NCBI GenBank assembly: GCA_963830385.1
Contig: CAWHMD010000011.1
Span: forward strand, 62,001-126,000
DNA: 64,000 bases
Direction: 5' to 3'
DNA from: Bog-532 sp963830385
GTDB lineage: Bacteria > Actinomycetota > Actinomycetes > Streptosporangiales > Streptosporangiaceae
The notes below the pieces were generated by a model, which was given only the letters and a program-made list of their open reading frames with translations, had not been told where the DNA came from and made no database searches. Of this stretch, positions 51,345-58,868 are shown one piece after another; positions within the stretch are counted from its first letter, which is position 1, and each line of letters opens with the position of its first letter. The position numbers and the translations under genes were made by a program.

Positions 51345-51355
51345 GTTCCTAAAGT
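51332..51355. promoter_or_regulatory. Perfect 24-base palindrome over the MFS start codon
   Basis: The sequence is ACTTTAGGAACA followed by its exact complement TGTTCCTAAAGT. The MFS ATG lies at its centre (51344-51342). It is very probably the operator of the divergent TetR gene at 51442. Confidence 0.8.
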
Positions 51356-51441
51356 ACCTCAGCGACTTGCCCGGCGTAAACAGGAATTTCGGTGGCACCC
51401 CGATTTGGCACGACCGGGTGCCGGCAGCCCATGATGGGACC

Positions 51442-52116
51442 GTGCCTCGATCCGCCCCCTCCCAAGGCCGCACCGGCCGGCCGCCAGTGACCTCCCGCGC
51501 GGAGATCCTGACCGCGGCCCGTCGGCTCATCGACCGGGACGGCTGGGAGAAGCTGACCATCCGCCGCCTGGCCGCCGAGACCGGCATCGGGGCGACGACT
51601 CTGTATCACCACGTCCGCGACAAGGACGCCCTGCTGCTCCTGCTGCTCAACGAGTACGTTGAGCAGCTACCGCGCCCGGAGCTGCCCAGCGCTCCGCGCG
51701 ATCGCATCGTTACCGCCGCCCTCGCCCAGCACGCGGCCCTCGCGGCCTGGCCCTGGGCGGCCGACGTTCTCACCGCTGACGGTTTCGTCGGGCTGCTGGG
51801 CGAGCCAACCCTGTGGATGGTCGAAGCCATCGTGGCGGGGGCCATCGACTACGGATGCACCCCGGAACAGGCCGTCGACGTGTTCCGCAGCCTCTGGTAT
51901 TACACCGTCGGCGAGATCCTGGTCCGGGCGAACACCACCCGCCGCCGGGCCAGCGGGCGGATCTGGGATGGCATCGACTTCAGCGGCTTCGACGGCTCCC
52001 GGCTGCCGCGCCTGGCCGCCCTCGGCGACCGGTGGCCCACCCTGGCCGCGCGTGACATCTACCCCGAGGGCCTGCGGGCGTTCGTCGACGGCCTGCTCGC
52101 CCATTCCGTCGGCTAG
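51442..52116 (+). CDS. TetR family transcriptional regulator
   Basis: This 224-residue protein reads RAEILTAARRLIDRDGWEKL, then TIRRLAAETGIGATTLYHHV and RDKDALLLLLLNEYVEQLPR. It is the TetR/AcrR class with a TetR_C-type ligand domain. GTG 51442 is taken as start (VPRSAPSQGRTGRPPVTSRA); the frame is open further upstream. It is divergent from the MFS operon and should repress it. Confidence 0.88.
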   Translation: MPRSAPSQGRTGRPPVTSRAEILTAARRLIDRDGWEKLTIRRLAAETGIGATTLYHHVRDKDALLLLLLNEYVEQLPRPELPSAPRDRIVTAALAQHAALAAWPWAADVLTADGFVGLLGEPTLWMVEAIVAGAIDYGCTPEQAVDVFRSLWYYTVGEILVRANTTRRRASGRIWDGIDFSGFDGSRLPRLAALGDRWPTLAARDIYPEGLRAFVDGLLAHSVG

Positions 52117-52195
52117 GCGGCCTCATCCAGCAGGGCCCGGTCGCGGAGGATCGGCATCACGAACTCGCCGAAGCGCAGAAAGTCTTCCACGCACA
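52113..52195 (-). pseudogene. C-terminal scrap of an LLM oxidoreductase
   Basis: The minus frame ending at TAG 52115-52113 reads EDFLRFGEFVMPILRDRALL followed by DEAA. This is the usual last 25 residues of luciferase-like monooxygenases. Nothing upstream continues it. Confidence 0.6.
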
Positions 52196-52433
52196 GGTCC
52201 CGCCGAACTCGAACTCCGTGCACCCGACCTCGTAGCATTCACGGGCGCCCTTAAGGCCCCACCCGGCCCGGCGACCCCTCTCGATACGCACTGGTACCGG
52301 CTACAGGTGAGGAATCAAGGGCATGAGGAAGTTCAAGTCTGCTGGCGCGATGTTGGCCGTGCTGTAGGAGTGAATTTCACCACCGGGGGTGTCGTCACCG
52401 GGTTGTATGAGCGCATGAACATCACTGCTGAGT
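52196..52433. other. Gene-poor stretch between remnants and cold-shock terminator
   Basis: A plus-strand frame here contains PAELELRAPDLVAFTGALKA, which resembles the tail of DUF397 proteins but has no start or conserved W-R-K-S motif. I treat it as a degenerate remnant or chance. No other gene was found. Confidence 0.4.
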
Positions 52434-52470
52434 CTGGCGCGGCACCCGGTGATACCGGGTGCCGCGCCAG
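52434..52470. terminator. Strong terminator hairpin after the cold-shock gene
   Basis: CTGGCGCGGCACCCGGT pairs perfectly with ACCGGGTGCCGCGCCAG over 17 bases around a GAT loop. It begins 8 bases after the csp stop and can act in both directions. There is no U-run, as is usual in actinomycetes. Confidence 0.88.
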
Positions 52471-52477
52471 CCGGTGA

Positions 52478-52687
52478 TCAGGCGTTCAGCAGCCGGACAC
52501 GCTCGGCCTGGGGGCCCTTGGGTCCCTGGGTGATGTCGAACTCCACCCGCTGGTCCTCGTTCAGGCTGCGGTAGCCGCTGGACTCGATGGCGGAGAAGTG
52601 CACGAACACGTCCGCGCTGTTGTCATCGTTGCTGATGAACCCGAATCCCTTGTCGGCGTTGAACCACTTCACAGTTCCCTGTGCCAT
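52478..52687 (-). CDS. Cold-shock protein (CspA family)
   Basis: This 69-residue single CSD domain has TVKWFNADKGFGFISNDD containing RNP1 (K-G-F-G-F-I) and RNP2 in ADVFVHFSAI, ending QGPKGPQAERVRLLNA. It binds single-stranded RNA and DNA in the cytosol and melts mRNA structure. The ATG at 52687 has AAGGAGA six bases upstream, and that site can fold into a small hairpin. The leader is at least 120 bases by distance to other genes, typical of csp mRNAs. Confidence 0.97.
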   Translation of the reverse strand: MAQGTVKWFNADKGFGFISNDDNSADVFVHFSAIESSGYRSLNEDQRVEFDITQGPKGPQAERVRLLNA

Positions 52688-52959
52688 GGCAGGTCTCCTT
52701 CCGGAGATGAGTTGTCCCCGCACCTTGCGGAGACGCCGCGGCGGGCAACGGCCGCACACCATCTCCGGTGACTGCACCTGCCCGCAAGTACATCCGCGAG
52801 CGCGGCCCAAGCCACGTACACAGAAAAACTACGACGCGATAAGTGTAACCACACCGGGAGTGGTGCGCTGCTCACCTCCGTGGAGAGGAGCAGGCTATCC
52901 GCCGGGCGGGCCCCCGGTGGGCGTGGACTGGCCTGGCGTGATCCGCACCGCGTTGGTAT
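52688..52959. other. Leader and upstream region of the cold-shock gene
   Basis: About 270 bases without a coding frame of their own. They should contain the csp promoter and long leader. A TGCGGAGACGCCGCGGCG stretch near 52730 can form a GC stem. No confident -35/-10 pair was identified. Confidence 0.4.
52694..52707 (-). promoter_or_regulatory. Hairpin over the csp ribosome-binding site
   Basis: On the minus strand TCTCC-GGAA-GGAGA forms a 5-base-pair stem that includes the Shine-Dalgarno sequence. Opening or closing with temperature could tune translation. The stem is short, so the effect is speculative. Confidence 0.4.
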
Positions 52960-53225
52960 CAGCGGTGCGCTGTGGCCGTGGTCGCGCGGCTGAGTTTGGC
53001 GCGAATCTGGCCGGCTTCGGAGGCGCCGAGGTCCTCGTAGTGCGCGAGGGTCTTCTGCCAACGGTGGCGGGCCCTGTCGGCGGCGCCGCTTGCCTGGCAA
53101 ACGCTGGCCCAGGCCGTCATGGCAGCTGTCGATGCCGCCGCCGCCCATCTCCAGCAGCGTCTCGAAGGCATCACCGTCATACCCGCGATTCGTACACCCC
53201 TCGAACTCTCGGTCACCCACGACCA
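52960..53225 (-). pseudogene. Remnant of a TPR-containing regulator
   Basis: One minus frame ends RHRWQKTLAHYEDLGASEAG and QIRAKLSR, the typical last TPR of BTAD/NB-ARC or XRE-TPR regulators (W-x-x-A-L-x-x-Y-x-x-L-G-x-x-E-A). Another frame further upstream reads YDGDAFETLLEMGGGGIDSC. The two parts are out of frame and no start is present. Confidence 0.5.
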
Positions 53226-53295
53226 CTCAGGGCTAACCGTGGATCGATGACTTTCAGCCTGCCGGGCAGTCCACCCCCCGGTTGATGCAAGCGAA

Positions 53296-53349
53296 CGAGC
53301 ACCAGATGACCAAGTACCTCAGCGAGCACCAGATGACCAAGTACCTCAG
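53296..53349. repeat. 27-base perfect tandem duplication
   Basis: The unit CGAGCACCAGATGACCAAGT plus ACCTCAG is repeated twice without gap, ending 9 bases before the VOC start codon. Each copy contains an ATG in one frame. The second copy ends in the AGGAGG ribosome site. Confidence 0.88.
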
Positions 53350-53358
53350 GAGGACTTC

Positions 53359-53745
53359 ATGTCTGACTCGATCAAATTCGGCGGGGTCACCCTCGACTGC
53401 CCGAACGCCGGGGAACTGGCCGCGTTCTACGCTGAGATCACCGGCGGTGAGGTTACCGTCCCGGGTGCTTCCTGGGCCTTGATGACATGCCCTGACGGCT
53501 CGGCCATCTGTTTCCAGGGCGCTCCCGGCTACTCACCGCCGACTTGGCCCGGGGCGCCCTCATCGCAGCAGATCCACCTGGACTTCGACGTCGACGACTT
53601 GGACACAACCGAGCCGCGGGTGCTGGCCGCCGGTGCCTCGAAGTACGACTTCCAGCCGAATGACCACTGCCGCGTCTACTCCGACCCGGTCGGCCACCCG
53701 TTCTGCCTGTCCACCTTTTCCGTTCTCCAGGAGCAGCAGCCATGA
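53359..53745 (+). CDS. VOC family protein
   Basis: This 128-residue protein reads SIKFGGVTLDCPNAGELAAF, YAEITGGEVTVPGASWALMT, QQIHLDFDVDDLDTTEPRVL and RVYSDPVGHPFCLST. It has the glyoxalase/bleomycin-resistance-like fold with H and E metal ligands partly visible (IHLDFDV). ATG 53359 has AGGAGGAC upstream. The substrate or ligand is unknown. Confidence 0.88.
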   Translation: MSDSIKFGGVTLDCPNAGELAAFYAEITGGEVTVPGASWALMTCPDGSAICFQGAPGYSPPTWPGAPSSQQIHLDFDVDDLDTTEPRVLAAGASKYDFQPNDHCRVYSDPVGHPFCLSTFSVLQEQQP

Positions 53746-53835
53746 TGCGGCGAAACCAGCCCTGCTGGCGGTCGTGATCGTGAGCCACCGAGACGACAGC
53801 AGAAGCTCAGGTGGCATGCCTGCAGAGGCACATAG

Positions 53836-55041
53836 CTAGCTGACTACCCCACCAGTCGCCGGATCGAAGAAGTGAAGCTGGGCCGTGTCCACGGCGAGGT
53901 CAATGACGTCGCCCGTCCTGACCTGGCTTTTCGGGTCGAGGCGGGCGACGAACTCGTTGCGGCCCCGGCGGGCCCGCTGCTCGACCCGCGCGGCCTCGTC
54001 CTTGCCCAGGTCGGCCGCCAGTTCGAGAACCTCGTCCGTGATGACCGGCGGCGCGTCGACGCAGAAGTGCACGTTGGTTTCGGTGCCCAGGGCTTCCACC
54101 AGTTCGATTTTCACCCGGAGCTGGCAACCGCGCCGTGCCGTGGGCGTCCCCGCAGCCTCGAAGTCCTGCGGACGGATGCCCACGATCAGCGGCTTACCGA
54201 CGTAGCCGCGCAGCGCCGGCTGCTGGCTCAGCGTCTCCGGATCGATCAGCACGGGCTGCCCGCCGATGTCGGCGTACAGCGAGTCGTCCTCCGCGCGCAG
54301 CCGGGATTCGACCAGATTGATCGATGGGCTGCCGATGAACTCCGCTACGAAAAGATTCCGTGGGCTGCCGAACAGCTCGGTGGGCGCCCCGACCTGCTGA
54401 AGCTCGCCCCGGCGGATGACCGCGATCCGGTCACCCATCGTCATGGCCTCGGTCTGATCGTGCGTGACGTAGATCGTGGTGACGTTCAGGTCGCGCTGTA
54501 GCCGGGCCAGCTCGGCCCGCATCGACACGCGGAGCTTGGCGTCCAGGTTGGACAGCGGTTCGTCCATCAGGAAGGCCTGCGGCTGGCGGACGATCGCGCG
54601 GCCCATCGCAACCCGCTGCCGCTGGCCCCCGGACAGGGCGCGCGGCTTGCGGTCCAGGTACTCCTCCAGGTCGAGAACCTTGGCGACCTCGCGGACCTGC
54701 TTGTCGCGGGTGGCCTTGTCCACCTTGGCCAGCTTGAGCCCGAAGCCGATGTTGTCGCGGACGGTCATGTGCGGGTACAGCGCGTAGGTCTGGAAGACGA
54801 AGGCGATGTCGCGCCCGCGTGGCGGCACGTCGTTGACGACCTGGCCCCCGATGCGCAATTCGCCGTCGGTGATTTCCTCCAGGCCCGCCACCATCCGCAG
54901 GGCCGTGGTCTTGCCGCAGCCGGACGGGCCGACGAGCACCATGAACTCGCCGTCGGCCACCTGCAGGCTGAGGTCGTGCACCGCCGGGGCGTCGGCGCCC
55001 TCGTAGACCTTGTCGATGTTCGAGAGTTCGATTTCAGCCAT
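53836..55041 (-). CDS. Sugar ABC transporter ATP-binding protein (UgpC/MsmK type)
   Basis: This 401-residue protein has Walker A VLVGPSGCGKTTALRMVAGL, Q-loop FVFQTYALYPHM, signature RALSGGQRQRVAMGRAI, Walker B FLMDEPLSNLD and H-loop YVTHDQTEAMTMGD. The C-terminal TOBE/OB part contains VGIRPQDFEAAG. It energises the importer formed with the two permeases and lipoprotein encoded upstream. It is the last gene of the importer operon. Confidence 0.95.
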   Translation of the reverse strand: MAEIELSNIDKVYEGADAPAVHDLSLQVADGEFMVLVGPSGCGKTTALRMVAGLEEITDGELRIGGQVVNDVPPRGRDIAFVFQTYALYPHMTVRDNIGFGLKLAKVDKATRDKQVREVAKVLDLEEYLDRKPRALSGGQRQRVAMGRAIVRQPQAFLMDEPLSNLDAKLRVSMRAELARLQRDLNVTTIYVTHDQTEAMTMGDRIAVIRRGELQQVGAPTELFGSPRNLFVAEFIGSPSINLVESRLRAEDDSLYADIGGQPVLIDPETLSQQPALRGYVGKPLIVGIRPQDFEAAGTPTARRGCQLRVKIELVEALGTETNVHFCVDAPPVITDEVLELAADLGKDEAARVEQRARRGRNEFVARLDPKSQVRTGDVIDLAVDTAQLHFFDPATGGVVS

Positions 55042-55081
55042 TGTCAGTCCTTCGGTGAGATTGGCCGGCTGGTCCGGTTTG

Positions 55082-55978
55082 TCAGCCCTTGACTCCGCCG
55101 GCGGTGATACCCGTGACGTAAAAGCGCTGGAGCGCGACGTAGAGCACGGCGCAGGGCACCATGGCGATCACCGCCCCAGCGATCAGGAAGCCGAAGTTGA
55201 CCGTGCCGAAGGTGCCGGTCTCGACGTTCAGCAGGGCGACGGGCAGGGTCAGCTTGTTGATGCTGGTGAGAAAAGTGAGAGCGCCGAGGAATTCGGTCCA
55301 GGCGAACAGGAACGCGTACAGCATCGTGGTGGCCACGCCCGGCAGGACCAGCGGCAGCAGAACCGTGCGCAGTGTCGTCAGGACCGTTGCGCCGTCGCAG
55401 TACGCGGCCTCCTCGAGCTCGGTCGGCGCCGCCACGAAGCTGTTGCGCATGACGAACACGCCGAACGGCAGGTTGAAGGTGCTGTAGAAGAGGATGAGAC
55501 CTATCCGGCTGTCGAGCAGATGCAGGAAGCTGAGCTCCAGGAAGAGCGGCGTCACGATGGCCTGGAAGGGCACCATCAGCGTGACGAGGATGAGCGCGAA
55601 GACCGCGTTCGCTCCGCGGAACCGGAAGCGGGCGCGCCCGAGGCCGTACCCCGCGAGCGTGGCCAGCACGGCGGTCAGCACCGCCGTCCCGCCCGCGACC
55701 AGGAGACTGTTCCCCACGTAGCGCAGGATGTGGATGCTGCCGGTGATCAGCCCGGAATAGTTGGCAATGGTCAGATGGGTGAAGTCGCTGGCGCGTGGAC
55801 TCGCCGTGATGTCGGCCGGCGGCTGGAACGAGCGAAGCACGGCCCAGACGAGGGGCAGCAGGAACAGCGCGGCCAGCACCGTGCCGGTGGTCACGTAGAC
55901 GATGGTGGAGCGGCCCGGCGGGCCGCCCTTGCCCCGTATCTGCCCGGACTGGCCGGCGGTGTGGGTGACGGTGGCCAT
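55082..55978 (-). CDS. Carbohydrate ABC transporter permease (MalG type)
   Basis: This 298-residue protein starts MATVTHTAGQSGQIRGKGGP, with TAGGAGGGGTC-like ribosome site (AGGAGGGGTC). Six helices are expected. The cytosolic EAA loop is visible as APTELEEAAYCDGATVLTTL. It pairs with the upstream MalF-type permease. Confidence 0.93.
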   Translation of the reverse strand: MATVTHTAGQSGQIRGKGGPPGRSTIVYVTTGTVLAALFLLPLVWAVLRSFQPPADITASPRASDFTHLTIANYSGLITGSIHILRYVGNSLLVAGGTAVLTAVLATLAGYGLGRARFRFRGANAVFALILVTLMVPFQAIVTPLFLELSFLHLLDSRIGLILFYSTFNLPFGVFVMRNSFVAAPTELEEAAYCDGATVLTTLRTVLLPLVLPGVATTMLYAFLFAWTEFLGALTFLTSINKLTLPVALLNVETGTFGTVNFGFLIAGAVIAMVPCAVLYVALQRFYVTGITAGGVKG

Positions 55979-55988
55979 GACCCCTCCT

Positions 55989-56948
55989 TCAGGTATTACT
56001 GCGAAGCAGCAGGAACTGCACCGCGCTGATGAGGCCGACCACGACGACCAGGACGATGGACATCGCGGCCGCGGCTCCCACATGCAGCTGGACGAAGGCC
56101 GTCTGGTAGATCCACATGACGACCGTGAAGGTGCTCGTTCCCGGGCCGCCCTGGGTCAGGATGAAGAACTGGTTGAAGGCCAGGAATGAGCCGATGATCG
56201 AGATGATCAGGCTCAGTGCGATGGTCGGCCGCAGCAGCGGCAGCGTGATGTACCGCTCCTTCTCCCACCATGAGGCGCCCAGCACGTCGGCCGACTCGTA
56301 CAGATCACCGGAGATGCTCTGCATCCCGCCGACCAGCAGGACCATGGTCAGGCCGGAGGCGAACCAGACGACCAGCACGCAGGTGGCGGCGAGGGCGAGG
56401 TTGGTGTTCACCAGCCAGGCGGTCGACCCATTGGTCAGGTGCAGCTGGGCGAGCACCCAGTTCACGGCGCCCGAGTTCGGCTGCAACTCCAGCAGCACGA
56501 TGTAACTCAGCGTGGAGAGCCCGACGACATAGGGCAGGAAGAACGCGGTCCGCAGGAACACCGACCCGCGCCGGTTCGACCGGACCAGGACAGCCAGCGC
56601 GTACCCGACGACCAGGATCGGGATGGTGACGATCCCGGTGTAGAGCAGGGTGAACAGCACCGAATGGATAAAACCGGGGTCCTTGCCCAGGGCCGCGTAG
56701 TTGCTCACGCCGCTGAAATGATACGAGCCGATCAGTGGCCAGTTGGTCAGGGACATGTAGACCGCGAAGCCGAGCGGGAACAGGACGAAGACGGCCACGA
56801 ACGCGAAGGCGGGCGCGACAAAGAGCATGCCCATCTTCGGCTGCCGCACTATTCCTGTCCGCCGCCCCCTTCTGGATCGGGTGGCGTCCGCTGCGCCGAG
56901 CCCGGACCGGCGCCCCCTCGGAACCGTGCCTACTGTTTCCTGTGTCAT
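55989..56948 (-). CDS. Carbohydrate ABC transporter permease (MalF type)
   Basis: This 319-residue protein has a cytosolic basic N-terminus, first helix LFVAPAFAFVAVFVLFPLGF and the EAA-type loop ISGDLYESADVLGASWWEKE, ending QFFILTQGGPGTSTFTVVMW. It starts at ATG 56948. With the MalG-type partner it forms the membrane channel of a carbohydrate importer. Confidence 0.93.
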   Translation of the reverse strand: MTQETVGTVPRGRRSGLGAADATRSRRGRRTGIVRQPKMGMLFVAPAFAFVAVFVLFPLGFAVYMSLTNWPLIGSYHFSGVSNYAALGKDPGFIHSVLFTLLYTGIVTIPILVVGYALAVLVRSNRRGSVFLRTAFFLPYVVGLSTLSYIVLLELQPNSGAVNWVLAQLHLTNGSTAWLVNTNLALAATCVLVVWFASGLTMVLLVGGMQSISGDLYESADVLGASWWEKERYITLPLLRPTIALSLIISIIGSFLAFNQFFILTQGGPGTSTFTVVMWIYQTAFVQLHVGAAAAMSIVLVVVVGLISAVQFLLLRSNT

Positions 56949-56974
56949 GTGCCGTTCACCTCCGTCGGTTACCG

Positions 56975-58342
56975 CTAGGACTTCCCGAGGTCGATGGCGG
57001 TCGTGAAGGCGCTCTGCCCGGTGCGGATCGCGCCCGCCACGTTGCCGTCGAAGACGGCTTCGGTAAACATGTTCAGCCAGGGTCCGCCCGGCTGATTGAA
57101 GGTCGTGTTGTAGACGATCGTCTTTGGGGCATATCCGCGCGGCAGGCCGGTCAGCATGTCGGTCACGAAGGGATACTTCGCCCGGAATTGTGGGGTGGCG
57201 ACGTCACTGCGGATCGGCTCAAAACCGGCGCTGGGCGCGAGGCTCTGCTGCTCCTGCTGAAGGGCGAACTTGATGAATTCCCAGGCTCCTGAGGGGTTCT
57301 TGGAACCGGTGGGAATGCCGAAGTTCGCGCCGCCGTCGAAGGTGGCGGTCACCCCGCTGCTGGGGGCGGGCAACAGGGTCAGCCCGATCTGGGACCGGAA
57401 ACTGGCCGGGGCCGCGGCGATCGGGCCATAGCCCAAGGCCATCATGCCGATCTTCCCGGCGAGGAAGTTCTGTCCCCAGGTCACGCCGGTCTCGACCTTC
57501 GACTCGGGGTCGCTCTGGTCCTGCGCCCACAGCTGCCGGTAAAGGGTAAGCGTCTGCTCGAGCGGTTTGTTGCCCTCGATGAACGCTGTTTCGTGACCCG
57601 GCTGCCCATTGAGCAGATGGGTCTTGGTGGCCCAGATGTCCGGCAGCACGGTGAAGCCGAGGCAGCCTTCGCAGCGCCCGGCGAAGGCGAACCCGTAGAT
57701 CCCGTGACCCAGGGCAGTTATCTTCCGCGCGTCGCTCAGGATCTGGGCATAGTTGGCAGGCGGCTTGTTCGGATTCAGGCCGGCCCGCCGGAACAGCGTC
57801 TTGTTGTACCAGAGCACCGACATGTCGGCGACATAGGGGGTGCCGTAATAGTGGCCGTTCTCGGTTGTCAGATTCAGCGCCCCGGGGCTGAGCTTGTCTT
57901 TCTCCGGAAGGGCATCGACGAGCGGCGTGAGATCGGTAAACACCTTGTGGTAGATGAACAGCTGGGAGTTGATGTCGTCGATGCCGACGAGGTCCGGGGG
58001 TGATCCCGAGCGGATCGCGGTCGCCAGCTTGGTCACGTACTGGGTGTCCTGTACGGGAGTCAGCACGACCTTGAGGTTCTTGTGCGTGGCGTTGAAACGC
58101 TGGACGAGCAGCTTGCCGAAGGGGGAGGTCGTGCTGCGGTCCCAGAACTGGACGACTCCTGTCGCGTCGTTCCCGAAGCCGGGGGTGGTCACCTTGATGG
58201 AGGCGGTGGGGGCGGCGCAGGCGGCCAGGCCCAGCGCCGCCGCCAGCGCGGGCAATAGCAGCAACGCCCGTGTACGCGGCCGTGGCCACACTCGGGGCGG
58301 AATAAGCCGGGCGGTCAACGGATGACGGTGTCCGGTACGCAT
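56975..58342 (-). CDS. Extracellular sugar-binding lipoprotein
   Basis: This 455-residue protein has a signal peptide with lipobox L-A-A-C (Cys42) and then the solute-binding protein family 1 pattern: VVQFWDRSTTSPFGKLLVQR, PPDLVGIDDINSQLFIYHKV, YGTPYVADMSVLWYNKTLFR and NPSGAWEFIKFALQQEQQS. It captures a carbohydrate outside the membrane for the two permeases. ATG 58342 has AGGAGGGTGA upstream. The neighbouring genes suggest a sugar or sugar-acid ligand; the sequence does not say which. Confidence 0.94.
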   Translation of the reverse strand: MRTGHRHPLTARLIPPRVWPRPRTRALLLLPALAAALGLAACAAPTASIKVTTPGFGNDATGVVQFWDRSTTSPFGKLLVQRFNATHKNLKVVLTPVQDTQYVTKLATAIRSGSPPDLVGIDDINSQLFIYHKVFTDLTPLVDALPEKDKLSPGALNLTTENGHYYGTPYVADMSVLWYNKTLFRRAGLNPNKPPANYAQILSDARKITALGHGIYGFAFAGRCEGCLGFTVLPDIWATKTHLLNGQPGHETAFIEGNKPLEQTLTLYRQLWAQDQSDPESKVETGVTWGQNFLAGKIGMMALGYGPIAAAPASFRSQIGLTLLPAPSSGVTATFDGGANFGIPTGSKNPSGAWEFIKFALQQEQQSLAPSAGFEPIRSDVATPQFRAKYPFVTDMLTGLPRGYAPKTIVYNTTFNQPGGPWLNMFTEAVFDGNVAGAIRTGQSAFTTAIDLGKS

Positions 58343-58868
58343 AAGGTCACCCTCCTAGCCGTGGCCGCTGGGCACGTCCAGCGGAATCCGCTCCCCGCTT
58401 GGGACCGGGCCCGCGGTTGGCCCTGGCGAAATACGGGATAGCCGTGAGCCGGACAAGTCCGCTCGATGAGGTCGGCGTAGCGCGCATCGCCGGTCCGCAG
58501 AACCAGCCCACCCGCAAACCGGCTGGCGGAAAGCGGCAACGGACGGAAAGTGGTCACCGCGCCGGCGGTCAGTCCCACCAGGACTACAGTTCGCTGGTGC
58601 CTGAGGGCGCTTTCCATGAGGCCGCCTCCAGAAAGGAATTAGGCAAACGCTTTCCCAGCCGGAGCTCGGTAAACCTCAGAAAGTCAAAACCGGCGCCCAC
58701 TCGGTCTGCCAGACCGGCCTGCGCCAGCCGCGCCGCGGCTGGCGCAGCACTCTGCGCGCTCCGAAAGGCCGGGCCGCGCGAGCGTCGCGCCTTGGCTACC
58801 TGAATGCCTATCTCCGCGTGCAAGCCCACTCGGCACGCACACCGACGCCGCGGCTCCGCCGTTCCCGC
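58343..58868. other. 526-base region upstream of the importer operon
   Basis: It holds the importer promoter and a LacI-like operator. A minus-strand frame includes RTGDARYADLIERT, which resembles a motif of GH127/DUF1680 enzymes, so a small glycosidase scrap may lie near 58440-58510. No intact gene was found. Confidence 0.45.
58642..58655. promoter_or_regulatory. LacI-family-like operator
   Basis: GGCAAACGCTTTCC (complement GGAAAGCGTTTGCC) matches the G-x-A-A-x-C-G-x-T-T-x-C pattern of LacI-type regulators. It is 290 bases upstream of the binding-protein gene. No LacI gene is in the window, so the regulator would be elsewhere. Confidence 0.55.

Noticed and set aside
52220..52330. DUF397-like peptide in the gap before the cold-shock gene
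   Set aside because: No start codon, no W-R-K-S core, and only a loose match of about 20 residues.
58440..58510. GH127/DUF1680 motif RTGDARYADLIERT
   Set aside because: Only about 14 residues match and no neighbouring motif exists, so it is mentioned in the gap description but not called as a gene.
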